A model generated the notes under the pieces. The model worked only from the letters and a program-made list of their open reading frames with translations. It was not told where the DNA came from and made no database searches. Shown one piece after another: positions 29,596-39,333 of a stretch of DNA of 64,000 nucleotides (the first letter of the stretch is position 1; the number at the start of each line of letters is the position of its first letter). The translations under genes were made by a program, and so were the position numbers. Location of the stretch: contig NZ_FRAU01000007.1 of the NCBI RefSeq assembly GCF_900142415.1, positions 120,257 through 184,256 of the forward strand. Direction: 5' to 3'. The DNA is from Rhodothermus profundi (GTDB taxonomy: Bacteria; Bacteroidota; Rhodothermia; Rhodothermales; Rhodothermaceae).

Positions 29596-31248
29596 ATGCG
29601 CTACTTCACGATTGAAACCAGCCGAATACGCCTGACCTGGGAGGGCCCGCGACCGCAATTCCCCCGCCCTCCTCTGGTCGTTGAAGCGCAGACGCTTGAC
29701 GCCAACGCACCGCCTGCGCTGCATTGCGGCACAGAGGCGCCGGGCATCACCGAGCAGACGCGCTATCGGTTGCTGCTGGAAAGCCGGGACGGAAACCCGG
29801 TCACCTTACGCCATGCCAACCCCTCCTTTCTGCGTGACCTCCATGCGCTTGAGCAGGGCCGTCTCTGGCATGGCTCGCTGCATTTTGGCACCTATGCGGG
29901 CCGCACCGCCTTCATCGTGTGGCACGATGGCCGCCCGCACCTCCGGCTGGAACTGGAAATCTTTCCCACCCGCCTGAGCTATCGGTCCGACTACGAAGCC
30001 ATGCTGGCCGATCTGGAAACGTGGACCGTCGAGCCAGCGCTGCGCTTCGGGTCGGGCGTCTGGCAGCATGGTCGGCTGCGCACCGGACCACCGGACCATC
30101 CGCCAGGCTGGATAGCGCGCCTTGCGGCGACGCTCCGTGCGTTAGAACGCGCTTTCCGGCGCATTGCGCAGCGGCCGCTGACGGAGGTGCAGTGGCTCCG
30201 CCAATGGCAACCGCTGGAGGCAATCTGCCATCCGGATGCCGCGCTGCGGCGGGCGGTGCAGACCGGCAGCGGCCAGGGACCAGAAGTTCGCCTGGCGGGA
30301 CGACCGGCCCATCGCATCCAGCAAGCAGCGCGAGCCGTCGTGACCACCGACACGCCGGAACATCGATGGCTTGCCTGGCAGCTCAACCAGGCGCTTCGCC
30401 AGGTGCAACAACTGACCGACCGCCTGACCCGCTCGCATGCTCTCGCCCGGACACGCCGGCAGATCCTCCGCGACCTGACCGCTCGGCTGGAGGCCCTTCA
30501 GCAACAGCTGCCTCCGGCTACGCTTCCCCTTCTTCCGCCGCCTCCAACGCCCCGCCTGCTCCGCGCCGAAGGCTATCGCCAGGCCTATCGAATCTTCCGA
30601 TGGCTACAGCTTCGGCTGTCGCTCCTGAACGGACTGCTGGCATTTGAAGTCGGACAGATCCATACGCTCTACGAATACTGGTGTTACCTGACGCTGGTCC
30701 GACTGCTGAGTCGGCAGAGCCGGTGCCCTCTTCCCTTATTTCGATTGTTTACCCTCTCGGAGGATGGGCTACAGGTGCGTCCGATTTGCAGCCGTCCCCT
30801 GTGGTTTGCTCTGCCGGATGGCAGCCGCCTCCGCCTGATCTATAACCCGCGCTGGGGCGCCCGCTCCCTGCTTGTCCCCCAGCAACCCGACCTGCTGCTA
30901 TCCCGCTTTCGGCCCGGCCACCCCCCTGTGCATTATGTGCTTGACGCGAAGTACCGGCTCGACGCTTCGCCAGCCTATGTGCGCCGCTATGGCGTGCCCG
31001 GTCCACCAATGGATGCCCTGAACGACCTGCACCGCTACCGCGACGCGCTTTCCTCCTACTTTACCCGCCACGATGGGGGCACCGTGGCCCAGGCGCTGGC
31101 CCTCTATCCGTACCGCGACGGCCCAGCCGGCTGTTTTGCCGAAAGCCGCCTGGCCCGCGCCCTCTCCGAAGACGGCGTCGGTGCGCTTCCGCTCCTGCCT
31201 GGCGCTACGGAACACCTGGAAGCCTGGCTGCAAAAAATTACAGCATAG
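29596..31248 (+). CDS. McrC-like nuclease, DUF2357 plus PD-(D/E)XK domain
   Basis: A 550-residue protein that pairs with the EVE-McrB ATPase upstream. The middle (about 90-300) matches the DUF2357 type of McrC N-terminal region and is Arg- and Gln-rich and helical. The C-terminal nuclease domain has YEYW (359-362), QPDLLL with Asp 432, DAKYR with Asp 450 and Lys 452, and HRYRDAL from His 479, which is the full PD-(D/E)XK set with normal spacing. It therefore looks catalytically intact. Together the pair forms a McrBC-type modification-dependent restriction system. No methyltransferase is nearby, as expected for a type IV system. Confidence 0.83.
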   Translation: MRYFTIETSRIRLTWEGPRPQFPRPPLVVEAQTLDANAPPALHCGTEAPGITEQTRYRLLLESRDGNPVTLRHANPSFLRDLHALEQGRLWHGSLHFGTYAGRTAFIVWHDGRPHLRLELEIFPTRLSYRSDYEAMLADLETWTVEPALRFGSGVWQHGRLRTGPPDHPPGWIARLAATLRALERAFRRIAQRPLTEVQWLRQWQPLEAICHPDAALRRAVQTGSGQGPEVRLAGRPAHRIQQAARAVVTTDTPEHRWLAWQLNQALRQVQQLTDRLTRSHALARTRRQILRDLTARLEALQQQLPPATLPLLPPPPTPRLLRAEGYRQAYRIFRWLQLRLSLLNGLLAFEVGQIHTLYEYWCYLTLVRLLSRQSRCPLPLFRLFTLSEDGLQVRPICSRPLWFALPDGSRLRLIYNPRWGARSLLVPQQPDLLLSRFRPGHPPVHYVLDAKYRLDASPAYVRRYGVPGPPMDALNDLHRYRDALSSYFTRHDGGTVAQALALYPYRDGPAGCFAESRLARALSEDGVGALPLLPGATEHLEAWLQKITA

Positions 31249-31540
31249 CGCGCCCCGCCTCTGTCCCCATCCAACACCTCTGCCGCCTGCCAGGCATCCA
31301 GAGAGGCCATATCTGATCTCGCAGGCACCGGAATCAACCCCATCGAAGCGCTTCGGAGATTTTGCCCCACCAGCCCTCCCCGATTAGCCCATCAGATCAG
31401 TTTCTGCAGAACATCTTTCCCGTTCATTCCAGATAACGCTCCAACAGTAGCGACGTCAGGACACGATACGCCGCTCGGTATTTCCCCATTCGAATCACTT
31501 GCATGGAGCGGCCCGGTCCCCTGCATCGGCTTCCGGAGAT

Positions 31541-32758
31541 CTAAGGCCTGTTTACACACCGAGCGGCATCCAGCGGCATCAGGTAGGCTGCGCCCGGTGC
31601 GGATTCGCGGGGTACGCCAACGAGGGCCCGATCGCCGTGCAGGCTGAGCGCCGCGCCGAAGGCCTTTTCGCCGGGATCAATGCGGCGCCAGAAGCACCAG
31701 CGGTCGGCTGTCCGTACGAACACGTACACCACCCGATCTACGTTGAAGTCGAGCCCGAGCTGCTCATCGAAACCCGAGACAAGTGCCCGGCGGCCGTCAA
31801 AGGCCAGCACGGCCCCGAAGCCGCCGTTCGGGTAGGGTTGGGGGGGATCAAGGGTCCCGATAAGCTCCCAGCGTCCATCCGGCCGGCGGCGATAGTGCCG
31901 GACGCGTCCGCCATTGTGGCGCCCACCCAGCCGCTCGCCCACCAGCAGCTCGCCCCCGGCCAGAGCCAGCGCCGGATTGAAGTCCCGGATTCCTGTCAGC
32001 GTGGTATCGTGCTGCCAGCGGCCGTTACGGCGGACAAACAGGAGCACGGCACTTGGACGATCGTAGCGATACGAGGGCGCGGCCAACGCCACCGTGTTTC
32101 CGGAAAGAGCGACGGCCCCGCCCGGCCAGGGGTCCTGCGGGCGGCGGGTGATGGTCAGGGTAGCTTCCAGTTCCCAGCGTTCGTCGGTATGCTGCACAAA
32201 CACATAAGCAGCGCCTGGCCGTTTTCGATCTGGATCGCCCCAGGTGCTGACCACAGCGCGTAGTCCTTCGAGAGCTACAGCAGCCCCAAAGGCTCCTGTG
32301 CGTGTGTCGGGTGCAGTCAGACGCGCTACCTGCTGCCACATGCCATTGGGCCGCCGCACAAATACATAGGCGGCATCAGTCTGCTCTGTGCGGTAGGGTT
32401 GTCCGGCTGCGGCCACTAAAATCCGGTTACTGTCCAGCGCCACGACTCGACCAAAGTAGCGGCCAGGCGCACAGTCGTCGGGCTGTAGCACAGCCTCCAG
32501 GCGCCACGTCTCCTCCTGGCGATGATAGACGTATACCGCACCCGACGCAGGACCGCATCCATGCACCCCTCCAGCTCCAACCACCGCGCGGTCTGGTCCC
32601 AGCGCCACAGCCGCTCCAAAGGCATTGTTTACCAACGTATCAGGCACCGGCAGCGGCCACAGGGGTACCAACTGGGCCTGGGCGGGCCCTCCTAAAGCCA
32701 GCCCCAGCAGCAACCACCAGGCGCTGGACCACCCCCACTGCACATCTGTCAGCCGCAT
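31541..32758 (-). CDS. secreted FG-GAP-like repeat protein
   Basis: A 405-residue exported protein: signal peptide about 1-28 (ending AQA), then a series of about seven repeats of the type FGAAVAL-x-RAVVGA...GAVYVYHRQEETW, each with a FGAAVAL-like strand, a VYVF/VYVY strand and a W. This is the FG-GAP/beta-propeller pattern found in surface proteins and integrin-like domains. No enzymatic motif or T9SS sorting domain is seen, and the C terminus ends soon after the last blade. Function unknown; a surface or periplasmic binding scaffold is likely. The 292 bases between it and the McrC-like gene hold nothing I recognise. Confidence 0.7.
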   Translation of the reverse strand: MRLTDVQWGWSSAWWLLLGLALGGPAQAQLVPLWPLPVPDTLVNNAFGAAVALGPDRAVVGAGGVHGCGPASGAVYVYHRQEETWRLEAVLQPDDCAPGRYFGRVVALDSNRILVAAAGQPYRTEQTDAAYVFVRRPNGMWQQVARLTAPDTRTGAFGAAVALEGLRAVVSTWGDPDRKRPGAAYVFVQHTDERWELEATLTITRRPQDPWPGGAVALSGNTVALAAPSYRYDRPSAVLLFVRRNGRWQHDTTLTGIRDFNPALALAGGELLVGERLGGRHNGGRVRHYRRRPDGRWELIGTLDPPQPYPNGGFGAVLAFDGRRALVSGFDEQLGLDFNVDRVVYVFVRTADRWCFWRRIDPGEKAFGAALSLHGDRALVGVPRESAPGAAYLMPLDAARCVNRP

Positions 32759-32772
32759 AAGTGCTCTGGTTT

Positions 32773-32806
32773 AAAAATCTGGCCGCCTCTTGCTTGAGAC
32801 GGCCAG
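32773..32806 (-). terminator. Rho-independent terminator after the prpD-like gene
   Basis: A 7-bp stem (32779-32785 with 32800-32806) extended by a further CTC/GAG pairing across one mismatch. On the minus strand it is followed by ATTTTTAAA (A run at 32773-32777). It lies about 60 bases past the prpD stop. Confidence 0.72.
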
Positions 32807-32864
32807 GGTTTGAGCCAGATTCCCGGAAGCCTTCTGGGCCCCAGTCAATGGGGCTCGTCCCTGC

Positions 32865-34373
32865 TTAGAAAATTCCCCGGTGGTCGCGCTCAGCGTGGGT
32901 AAGCCAGGTACGAGGTACCACCACGTTAAGGTCCAGCACTTCCTCGGGCGTCAGTTCGGGCAGGCGTTCTACCAGCCTCAGGAAACGGTCGCGCTCCGCC
33001 CGTTCAATAATCGACTCCGTAAGCGTGTCAAACTTCCGGATGTAGTCTGGGCGACGGAACGGCCGCGCGCCGTTCGGATGCGCATTGGCCACGGCAATCT
33101 CGTCGACCAGCGTGCGGCCATCGTTAAAGAGGATCTCCACGCGGCCTCCAAACGCCTTCTGGGAGGGGTCCGGATGGTGGTAGCGGGCCGTCCACTCCGG
33201 ATCTTCCACGGTCCGAATTTTTCGCCAGAGCCGCACCGTGTCGGGTCGCCGCGCCCGCTCCGGCGCATAGCTGCGTTCATGATGCCAGGTGCCGTCCTGC
33301 AATGCCACCGCAAAAATGTACATGATGCTGTGGTCGAGCGTCTCTCGACTGGCCTCTGGGTCGTATTTCTGCGGATCGCCCGAGCCGGAACCGATCACGT
33401 AGTGCGTGTGGTGGCTGGTGTGGATAACGATTTCTTTGATCTGCTCAAAGTCGTCAATCTTCTCTCGCATGCGGAAGGCCAGGTCGATCAGCGCCTGCGC
33501 CTGGTATTCGGCTGAATGTTCTTTGGTGTAGGATTCCAGGATCTGACGGCGCGGTTCACCCGGTTCAGGCAGCCAGACCTCATAGACCGCTTCGGGGCCG
33601 TCGAGCATCCAGGCGATCACGCTGTCTTCTCCCTCGTAGATGGGTGAAGGCGACGTCTCGCCGCGCATCGCCCGGTCGATCGCCTCCACCGCCTGCTTTC
33701 CTGCAAAAGCGGGCGCATAGGCCTTCCAGCTTGAAATTTCCCCTTTGCGCGACTGGCGCGTCTGAAACGAAACGTGCACTGCCTGCTGCACGGCCTGATA
33801 GATGACCTCGGTGGGAAGTCCCAGCAACGCCCCGATCCCTACCGTGGCGGCCGGAGCCAGGTGCGCGATATGGTCTTTCTTGTGCTTGTGCAGACAGATA
33901 GCTTTCACCAGGCTGATGTGCACCTCGTAGGCAGCCAGGATCCCCCGCAGTACGTCGACGCCCCGCCGTCCTGTCTGCTGAGCCACTGCCAGAATGGGCG
34001 GAATATTGTCGGCAGGATGCGAATAGTCGGCGGCCAGGAACGTGTCGTGAAAATCCAGCTCGCGCACGGCCACGCCATTGGCCCAGGCAGCCCACTCACA
34101 ACTGAAGCGTTGCGTTGAGGGCAGGCCAAACAGCGTAGCCCCGCCGGGATTCGGATGCGCCAGCGCCTGCGTGCGGGCGTTAGCGACCGGCTGTCGGTTC
34201 AGCGCAGCCACTGCAACGGCCGCGTTGTCGATTATTCGATTGATGACCATTTCGGCCGCTTCCTCGTCGATGGGCGCTTCGTCGGTTGCCACCCGGGCCA
34301 GTTTCCACGCCAGTTGCTCTTCGCGTGGCAAACGCTCCTTTGATGGATAAACGCGAACGATATGCTTCTGCAT
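32865..34373 (-). CDS. prpD: MmgE/PrpD family protein, probable 2-methylcitrate dehydratase
   Basis: A protein of about 502 residues of the MmgE/PrpD fold. It shows the conserved [19 protein letters not shown] region and [22 protein letters not shown], both as in PrpD, which dehydrates 2-methylcitrate in propionate breakdown. No prpB, prpC or acnD lies alongside, so the substrate is inferred from family likeness only. The ATG at 34373 is chosen because a GGGGGTG stretch sits 3-9 bases before it; an in-frame ATG nine codons upstream (34400) has no such site. Monocistronic with its own terminator. Confidence 0.85.
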   Translation of the reverse strand: MQKHIVRVYPSKERLPREEQLAWKLARVATDEAPIDEEAAEMVINRIIDNAAVAVAALNRQPVANARTQALAHPNPGGATLFGLPSTQRFSCEWAAWANGVAVRELDFHDTFLAADYSHPADNIPPILAVAQQTGRRGVDVLRGILAAYEVHISLVKAICLHKHKKDHIAHLAPAATVGIGALLGLPTEVIYQAVQQAVHVSFQTRQSRKGEISSWKAYAPAFAGKQAVEAIDRAMRGETSPSPIYEGEDSVIAWMLDGPEAVYEVWLPEPGEPRRQILESYTKEHSAEYQAQALIDLAFRMREKIDDFEQIKEIVIHTSHHTHYVIGSGSGDPQKYDPEASRETLDHSIMYIFAVALQDGTWHHERSYAPERARRPDTVRLWRKIRTVEDPEWTARYHHPDPSQKAFGGRVEILFNDGRTLVDEIAVANAHPNGARPFRRPDYIRKFDTLTESIIERAERDRFLRLVERLPELTPEEVLDLNVVVPRTWLTHAERDHRGIF

Positions 34374-34453
34374 GAGCACCCCCAGGTTGTTTTGCTGCAT
34401 GAGGAATCAAACTAAAATCTGCCCGTGCAAAATGCTACGACCGGGCGAACACT

Positions 34454-35110
34454 TCACAGGGCCTCCAGCAGAGCTCGCACCCCCACTTCAAACTGGCGGG
34501 CACCTCCCTGCGATGGATGACGCACGTACGTGCAGGGAACACCCAAAAGGTGCAACGCAAACTCCGCCTTGCGTCCAACTGCGATCACTTGTCTGGGACA
34601 GAGGGCCTCGACAATAGCAGCTACCAGCGGTAGCCAGTCGCGCACCTCACGCTGCGTAGGCGTGCGAATCGAAAGGGGTTTCCCTGGCCGATGTGGATGA
34701 AGCGGTACCGCGCTCCAGGTGAAAAAACGCGGAAAGTAGGGATGCATTACGCGCCAGTAGATGCGCGCGCTGTATTCGCGATGAGGACGTCCGGCCTGGC
34801 CCGATGCTTCTCCATGCAGCGGAAAAGCCGGGTCCAGCAACTGAGCCTCGCTCGTAAGCGGCACCCCGGAAAACCGACATCCCCAGGGTCCGGGCGCCTC
34901 GGCCAGCAGAAAGACCGGTGGAGGAGCCTCGTAAGCAGCAAGATATCGCCACAGGTTGCGCCGCCGGATCGCTGGCGCGTCAGGGCAGTCCAGCTCAGGA
35001 TGGCGATCGCGATACGGATTGAACAAGCGATCCGTCGATGATGCCGAAAACAGCCGCGCCTCAAATGCAGACCAGATCGTCCGTAGCGGAGAAATCAAGT
35101 TTTTTCTCAT
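34454..35110 (-). CDS. uracil-DNA glycosylase-superfamily protein
   Basis: A protein of about 218 residues with UDG-fold motifs. The first, [22 protein letters not shown], lies near residue 65 (shown here as [11 protein letters not shown] and [11 protein letters not shown]). The closing motif VRHPSQGG, which supplies the His of UDG motif 2, lies near residue 200. It resembles the Mug/TDG-like group rather than family 1. The frame is open to 35170, but the ATG at 35108-35110 overlaps the stop of the ion-channel gene by four bases (ATGA) and is chosen. Last gene of a tightly packed four-gene operon. The exact lesion it removes is unknown. Confidence 0.75.
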   Translation of the reverse strand: MRKNLISPLRTIWSAFEARLFSASSTDRLFNPYRDRHPELDCPDAPAIRRRNLWRYLAAYEAPPPVFLLAEAPGPWGCRFSGVPLTSEAQLLDPAFPLHGEASGQAGRPHREYSARIYWRVMHPYFPRFFTWSAVPLHPHRPGKPLSIRTPTQREVRDWLPLVAAIVEALCPRQVIAVGRKAEFALHLLGVPCTYVRHPSQGGARQFEVGVRALLEAL

Positions 35111-35925
35111 AAGGCACTCCCACAGTATTTGCAAAATTTCGCGTCCGGATCGTGTCCTTCGGCGCCGCATCCCGGACAGGCCTGCCCGGACACGCGTCGC
35201 TCTACACGCGACAGCTCTACCGTCACGATACCGGTTGGCACGGCAATGATCCCATAGCCAATCACCATGATAATTGCTGCCAGTGCCTGCCCCAGGGTGG
35301 TCTTAGGGGCAATATCGCCATAGCCAACGGTGGTAAGCGTCACAATAGCCCAGTATACGCTACGAGGAATGCTGGTGAAGCCATGCGCGGGCCCTTCAAT
35401 CAGATACATGAGCGACCCTAGAATAACCACCAACGTGAGCACCGTAAACACAAATACCGTGATTTTGCGACGGCTGGCTCGCAACGCCTGCATGAGCAGC
35501 GACGCTTCGTTGAGGTAGGCCACCAGCTTCAACACGCGAAAGACGCGCAACACGCGGAGCAGGCGAATGACCAAGAGGTACTGCGCCCCAGGTAGTAATA
35601 CGCTCAGGTAGGTTGGTAGCACTGCCAGAAGATCTACCATGCCGAAAAAACTTCGCGCATAGCGAAGCGGCCGATCCACACAGTACAGGCGCAATCCGTA
35701 CTCGACGGTGAACAGTACCGTGAAAATCCATTCTGCCGCCCGCAGGGCAGTGCCCCAACGCATACGTACCGACTCGACGCTTTCCAGCATCACCGCCATC
35801 ACGCTCAATAAAATGAGCGCGATCAGCGCCACGTCGAACGCTTTGCCCGCCGGCGTATCCGACTCAAAGATGATTTCATGCAACCGATCGCGCAACGGAT
35901 GGCGTCGCCGCACTGGCCGCCTCAT
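35107..35925 (-). CDS. voltage-gated potassium channel with C-terminal zinc ribbon
   Basis: A 272-residue six-helix ion channel. S1-S3 lie at about 30-50, 63-82 and 94-113. The S4 voltage sensor has Arg/Lys at every third position (R121, R124, R127, R130, K133). S5 is at about 155-176, the pore helix carries the K+ selectivity filter TTVGYGD (198-204), and S6 is at about 212-236. After S6 a short cytoplasmic tail ends in a zinc-ribbon (Cys 250, 253, 265, 268; CPGC...CKYC), an unusual addition. It overlaps the Nudix gene upstream and the UDG-like gene downstream by four bases each. Confidence 0.92.
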   Translation of the reverse strand: MRRPVRRRHPLRDRLHEIIFESDTPAGKAFDVALIALILLSVMAVMLESVESVRMRWGTALRAAEWIFTVLFTVEYGLRLYCVDRPLRYARSFFGMVDLLAVLPTYLSVLLPGAQYLLVIRLLRVLRVFRVLKLVAYLNEASLLMQALRASRRKITVFVFTVLTLVVILGSLMYLIEGPAHGFTSIPRSVYWAIVTLTTVGYGDIAPKTTLGQALAAIIMVIGYGIIAVPTGIVTVELSRVERRVSGQACPGCGAEGHDPDAKFCKYCGSAL

Positions 35926-36473
35926 GACGGTCCGCCCGTTCGATGTTCGTACAGGTAGAAAGCGGCTACCACCAACGCATGGTCGATTTCGCCTCGCCGG
36001 ATACGTTCCGGAATTTCCGAAGGACTGAGCAGCACGACATCAATTTCTTCGGCATCGTCAAGCTGCTGAGGACCGACCGGCCGAGCATTCTCGGCCAGAA
36101 ATGTATGGCAACGGTTGGTCAGAATGGCGGGATTGGGGGCCACGGCTCCCAGATAGACAAAGCGTTCGGCCGCATAGCCAGTCTCTTCGCGCAACTCGCG
36201 CCGGGCAGCTTCCAGCGGCGAAGCATCCTCTGGATCTACTGCTCCTCCGGGAATCTCCAGAGAGACGGCTTCGGTACCATAGCGGTACTGCCGCACAAAG
36301 ACAATCTGGCCTTCTGGCGTGATCGGAATCACATTGACCCAGTCAACAGCCTCCAGCAAGTAGAAATCGTAGGGACGGCGAGCGCGAGGCAATTGCACCT
36401 GTTCACGCCAGATGCGAAACACCTTGTAATCAGCCAGAACCTCGCGATGCAGACGCTTCCACGGACCAGGCAT
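35922..36473 (-). CDS. Nudix hydrolase, ADP-ribose pyrophosphatase-like
   Basis: A 183-residue Nudix enzyme. The Nudix box runs from [17 protein letters not shown] through [10 protein letters not shown]; it has two extra residues between the first Glu and the REL helix compared with the strict consensus, as seen in some ADP-ribose pyrophosphatases. An N-terminal beta-sheet region precedes it ([15 protein letters not shown]). It likely hydrolyses ADP-ribose or a related nucleoside diphosphate. It begins 2 bases after the roxA stop and overlaps the channel gene by four bases. Confidence 0.88.
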   Translation of the reverse strand: MPGPWKRLHREVLADYKVFRIWREQVQLPRARRPYDFYLLEAVDWVNVIPITPEGQIVFVRQYRYGTEAVSLEIPGGAVDPEDASPLEAARRELREETGYAAERFVYLGAVAPNPAILTNRCHTFLAENARPVGPQQLDDAEEIDVVLLSPSEIPERIRRGEIDHALVVAAFYLYEHRTGGPS

Positions 36474-36475
36474 AC

Positions 36476-37654
36476 TCAGTGCCTCCGAGCTGGTAGGAAC
36501 GACAGGATGCCGGAATGGATAAGCGTCTGCAAGAGTTCCAGAAAGTCTGTCCGCTCCAGCCAGGGCTGAAGCGTCCTGGCCGTTAGCGGCTGACAGCCGG
36601 TCAGCAGCGGGGCTGCCTCGGCTAATTCAGGGGGTAGTTCATACGCTTCACCCGAAGCAAACAGGGTAGCCGAACCATCTTCATGACGCACATAAGCCAG
36701 CTCGGGGATTGCGTTGCGCCGCAAGGCTGCCCCCTGTTGCAGACGCCGACGAATCTGTTGGATCGAGACAGGTCGTGCAGGAGGCTCCGGGACCAGCCCA
36801 CGCCGGGGTTCGGTTATGATGCATCCAAACCACCGAGCCAGGCGAGCGCGATCGTCGATCAACTTCCGTAGTAAGGTATGAACCTGATCAATGACCTCGG
36901 CCGTGATTTCCCCCGGGTCAACAGCAGGCGTTAAGCCAGGGTCGGCATATCGGAGTCCTCTGTCCAGCCACGCAGTCAGGCGCGGCATCGCCTCGGCCAG
37001 CTCGGCCTGATCAGGCGCCCGAAACCCTATGGAAAAGGTCATGCAATCCCCCAGTGCGACGCCATAATGGGGAATGCGGGGCGGCAGATAGAGCACGTCG
37101 CCGGGCTCCAAGATCCATTCCGCATCCGGTTCAAAGTGCGCCAGCAAACGCACTTCCACTCCTGGTACCAGCTCCTCCCGATCTACCGGCTGATGGTTGA
37201 TCTGCCAGCGCCGACGCCCCCAGGCCTGCACCAGGAATACGTCATAATTGTCGATATGCGCCCCAACCGTTCCCCCATCGGGCGCATAGCTGACCATGAC
37301 GTCATCCAGCCGCCAGTTGGGAATGAAACGCACCGTCTCAAGCAGAGCAGCCACCTCCGGCACCAGTCGGTCAACCTCCTGCACCAGCAAGGTCCAGTGC
37401 GTAGGCGGCAACGCAGCAAAATCTTTGGGCTCAAAAGGACCGTAGCGCACCTCCCAGGGATGCGCCCCTCCTTTTTCCAGAATAAGCCGAGCCGTTACTC
37501 CCTCCTCACAGGCCAGGCCAGCCAGCTCTTCAGGGGTAATAGGCGACCGAAACCCGGGCAATCCCTGCCGAATCAGAAGCGGCCGCTTCTGCCAGTAATC
37601 TGCCAGAAACTGGGCCGGTGAAAGCGTACCCAGCAAGGTCTCCGGTAAACGCAT
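36476..37654 (-). CDS. roxA: JmjC/cupin ribosomal oxygenase (RoxA/YcfD-like, uL16 arginine hydroxylase)
   Basis: A 392-residue Fe(II)/2-oxoglutarate oxygenase. The metal triad is visible: His 133 and Asp 135 in GAHIDNYDVF and His 196 in PRIPHYG. The N-terminal SPAQFLADYWQKRPLLIRQ and the C-terminal dimerisation and winged-helix region match YcfD-type enzymes that hydroxylate an arginine of ribosomal protein uL16. A thermophilic uL16 oxygenase from Rhodothermus marinus is known (background knowledge), which fits this window. First gene of a four-gene operon with Nudix, channel and UDG-like genes. Confidence 0.87.
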   Translation of the reverse strand: MRLPETLLGTLSPAQFLADYWQKRPLLIRQGLPGFRSPITPEELAGLACEEGVTARLILEKGGAHPWEVRYGPFEPKDFAALPPTHWTLLVQEVDRLVPEVAALLETVRFIPNWRLDDVMVSYAPDGGTVGAHIDNYDVFLVQAWGRRRWQINHQPVDREELVPGVEVRLLAHFEPDAEWILEPGDVLYLPPRIPHYGVALGDCMTFSIGFRAPDQAELAEAMPRLTAWLDRGLRYADPGLTPAVDPGEITAEVIDQVHTLLRKLIDDRARLARWFGCIITEPRRGLVPEPPARPVSIQQIRRRLQQGAALRRNAIPELAYVRHEDGSATLFASGEAYELPPELAEAAPLLTGCQPLTARTLQPWLERTDFLELLQTLIHSGILSFLPARRH

Positions 37655-37741
37655 AGCTTTCCCGTTTGCATGAAATTCCTGAAAGATCTAACATAAGAGC
37701 GCATGGGAAAAATTTCTGGTTCACCTTTAAAGCTTCATGCC

Positions 37742-39325
37742 ATGAAACGCTTCCTGACCGGTCTGCTCCTGATTTTGCTGGGAAGCAACGCATCGTTTTC
37801 GCTGGCGCAACCCCGCTCCATCCCTCCTGCTCCGGACCGTCGTCCGGATGAGGGCATGGGACCATTTGAACGGCTGATTATCCGGGGCGCCATCCTGATC
37901 GATGGCACGGGCGCCCCACCTATTGGCCCGGTAGATATCGTGATCGAAAAGAACCGCATCAAAGAAATTGTGCGGGTGGGCTATCCGGGCGTGCCTATCG
38001 AGGAAGAACGGCGCCCCGGCAATGCCACCTACGAGCTGGATGCTCACGGCATGTATGTACTCCCCGGATTTATCGACTTGCATGCGCACATCGGAGGCGT
38101 TGCGCAGGGCACGCCGGCGGAGTACGTATTCAAGCTCTGGATGGCCCACGGCATTACCACCATTCGAGATCCAGGCTCCGGTAATGGACTAGCATGGACG
38201 CTGGAACACAAGCGGCGCAGCGCGGAAAATCGCATTGTCGCTCCGCGCATTTACGCGTACGTCCGCTTTGGTCAGGGTGCCAAAACTCCTCTGACCACCC
38301 CTGAAGCAGCCCGGGCCTGGGTACGTCAGGTAGCACAACAAGGCGCAGACGGGCTCAAGCTACCCGCCCTGCCCCCCGAAATCATGGCTGCTACCATTGA
38401 CGAAGCCCGCAAGCTGGGCCTGCGCACCGCCGCTCATCTGGATCAGATGGGCGTAGCCCGCATGGATGCGCTAGACGCCGCCCGGCTGGGCCTCACCACC
38501 CTGGAACACTGGTACGGCCTGCCCGAAGCTCTCTTTGTCGACCGGACCGTACAGGACTTTCCGGTAGACTATAACTACCAGAACGAACAACACCGCTTTG
38601 GACAGGCTGGCCGACTCTGGCTCCAGGCCGCTCCGCCAGGAAGCCCGAAATGGAAAGAAGTCATGGAGGAGTTTCTGCGGCTGGATTTCACCTTCTGCCC
38701 CACGCTAACCATCTATGAAGCCAGCCGCGATCTGATGCGGGCCATGCGCGCCGAATGGCACGATCGCTACACGCTGCCCTCGCTCTGGAAATTCTTCCAG
38801 CCTAACCGTAAAGCTCATGGATCCTACTGGTTCTACTGGACGACTGCTGATGAAATCGCCTGGAAACGCAACTATCAGCGGTGGATGCAGTGGCTGAATG
38901 AATACAAAAACCGTGGGGGACGTGTCGTCACGGGTTCGGACTCTGGCTTCATCTTTAAGCTCTATGGCTTTGGCTACATCCGAGAATTAGAACTGCTGCA
39001 AGAAGCCGGATTTCATCCCCTGGAAGTGATCCGATCGGCCACGCTCTACGGCGCCGAAGCGCTGGGCAATCCGGAAATCGGACAGGTAGCGCCTGGCAAA
39101 CTGGCCGATCTGATCATTGTGGCCGAAAACCCGCTGGAAAACTTCAAGGTGCTCTATGGCACCGGCTGGATTCGGGTAAATGAACGGAATGAAGTAGAAC
39201 GCACCCGAGGCATCCTCTACACAATCAAAGATGGAATCATCTACGATGCCAAACAACTGCTGGCCGATGTCGCCCGCATGGTAGAGGAAGCCAAACGCCA
39301 GGAAGCTACCTCCCAGAATCCCTGA
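37742..39325 (+). CDS. secreted amidohydrolase
   Basis: A 527-residue metal-dependent hydrolase of the imidazolonepropionase/prolidase-like amidohydrolase group. A signal peptide occupies residues 1-22 (MKRFLTGLLLILLGSNASFS then LAQ). The small beta-sandwich precedes GFIDLHAHIGG, whose HxH binds metal. The barrel contains further His residues (TAAHLDQMG, TTLEHWYG) and the closing TGSDSG Asp, followed by a typical PGKLADLIIV terminal region. The frame is open to 37703, but the ATG at 37742 begins the signal peptide. TTTG at 37665 and a weak TA element 20 bases later could be its promoter. Substrate unknown, perhaps peptides. Confidence 0.85.
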   Translation: MKRFLTGLLLILLGSNASFSLAQPRSIPPAPDRRPDEGMGPFERLIIRGAILIDGTGAPPIGPVDIVIEKNRIKEIVRVGYPGVPIEEERRPGNATYELDAHGMYVLPGFIDLHAHIGGVAQGTPAEYVFKLWMAHGITTIRDPGSGNGLAWTLEHKRRSAENRIVAPRIYAYVRFGQGAKTPLTTPEAARAWVRQVAQQGADGLKLPALPPEIMAATIDEARKLGLRTAAHLDQMGVARMDALDAARLGLTTLEHWYGLPEALFVDRTVQDFPVDYNYQNEQHRFGQAGRLWLQAAPPGSPKWKEVMEEFLRLDFTFCPTLTIYEASRDLMRAMRAEWHDRYTLPSLWKFFQPNRKAHGSYWFYWTTADEIAWKRNYQRWMQWLNEYKNRGGRVVTGSDSGFIFKLYGFGYIRELELLQEAGFHPLEVIRSATLYGAEALGNPEIGQVAPGKLADLIIVAENPLENFKVLYGTGWIRVNERNEVERTRGILYTIKDGIIYDAKQLLADVARMVEEAKRQEATSQNP

Positions 39326-39333
39326 CCAGGACC

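Noticed and set aside
31249..31540. A pseudogene or small RNA between the McrC-like gene and the FG-GAP gene
   Set aside because: No protein-like frame, hairpin or promoter pattern could be supported; it appears to be plain intergenic sequence.
31541..32758. DNA-level tandem repeats in the FG-GAP gene
   Set aside because: The repeats are only at protein level and diverged; no exact nucleotide repeat was seen.
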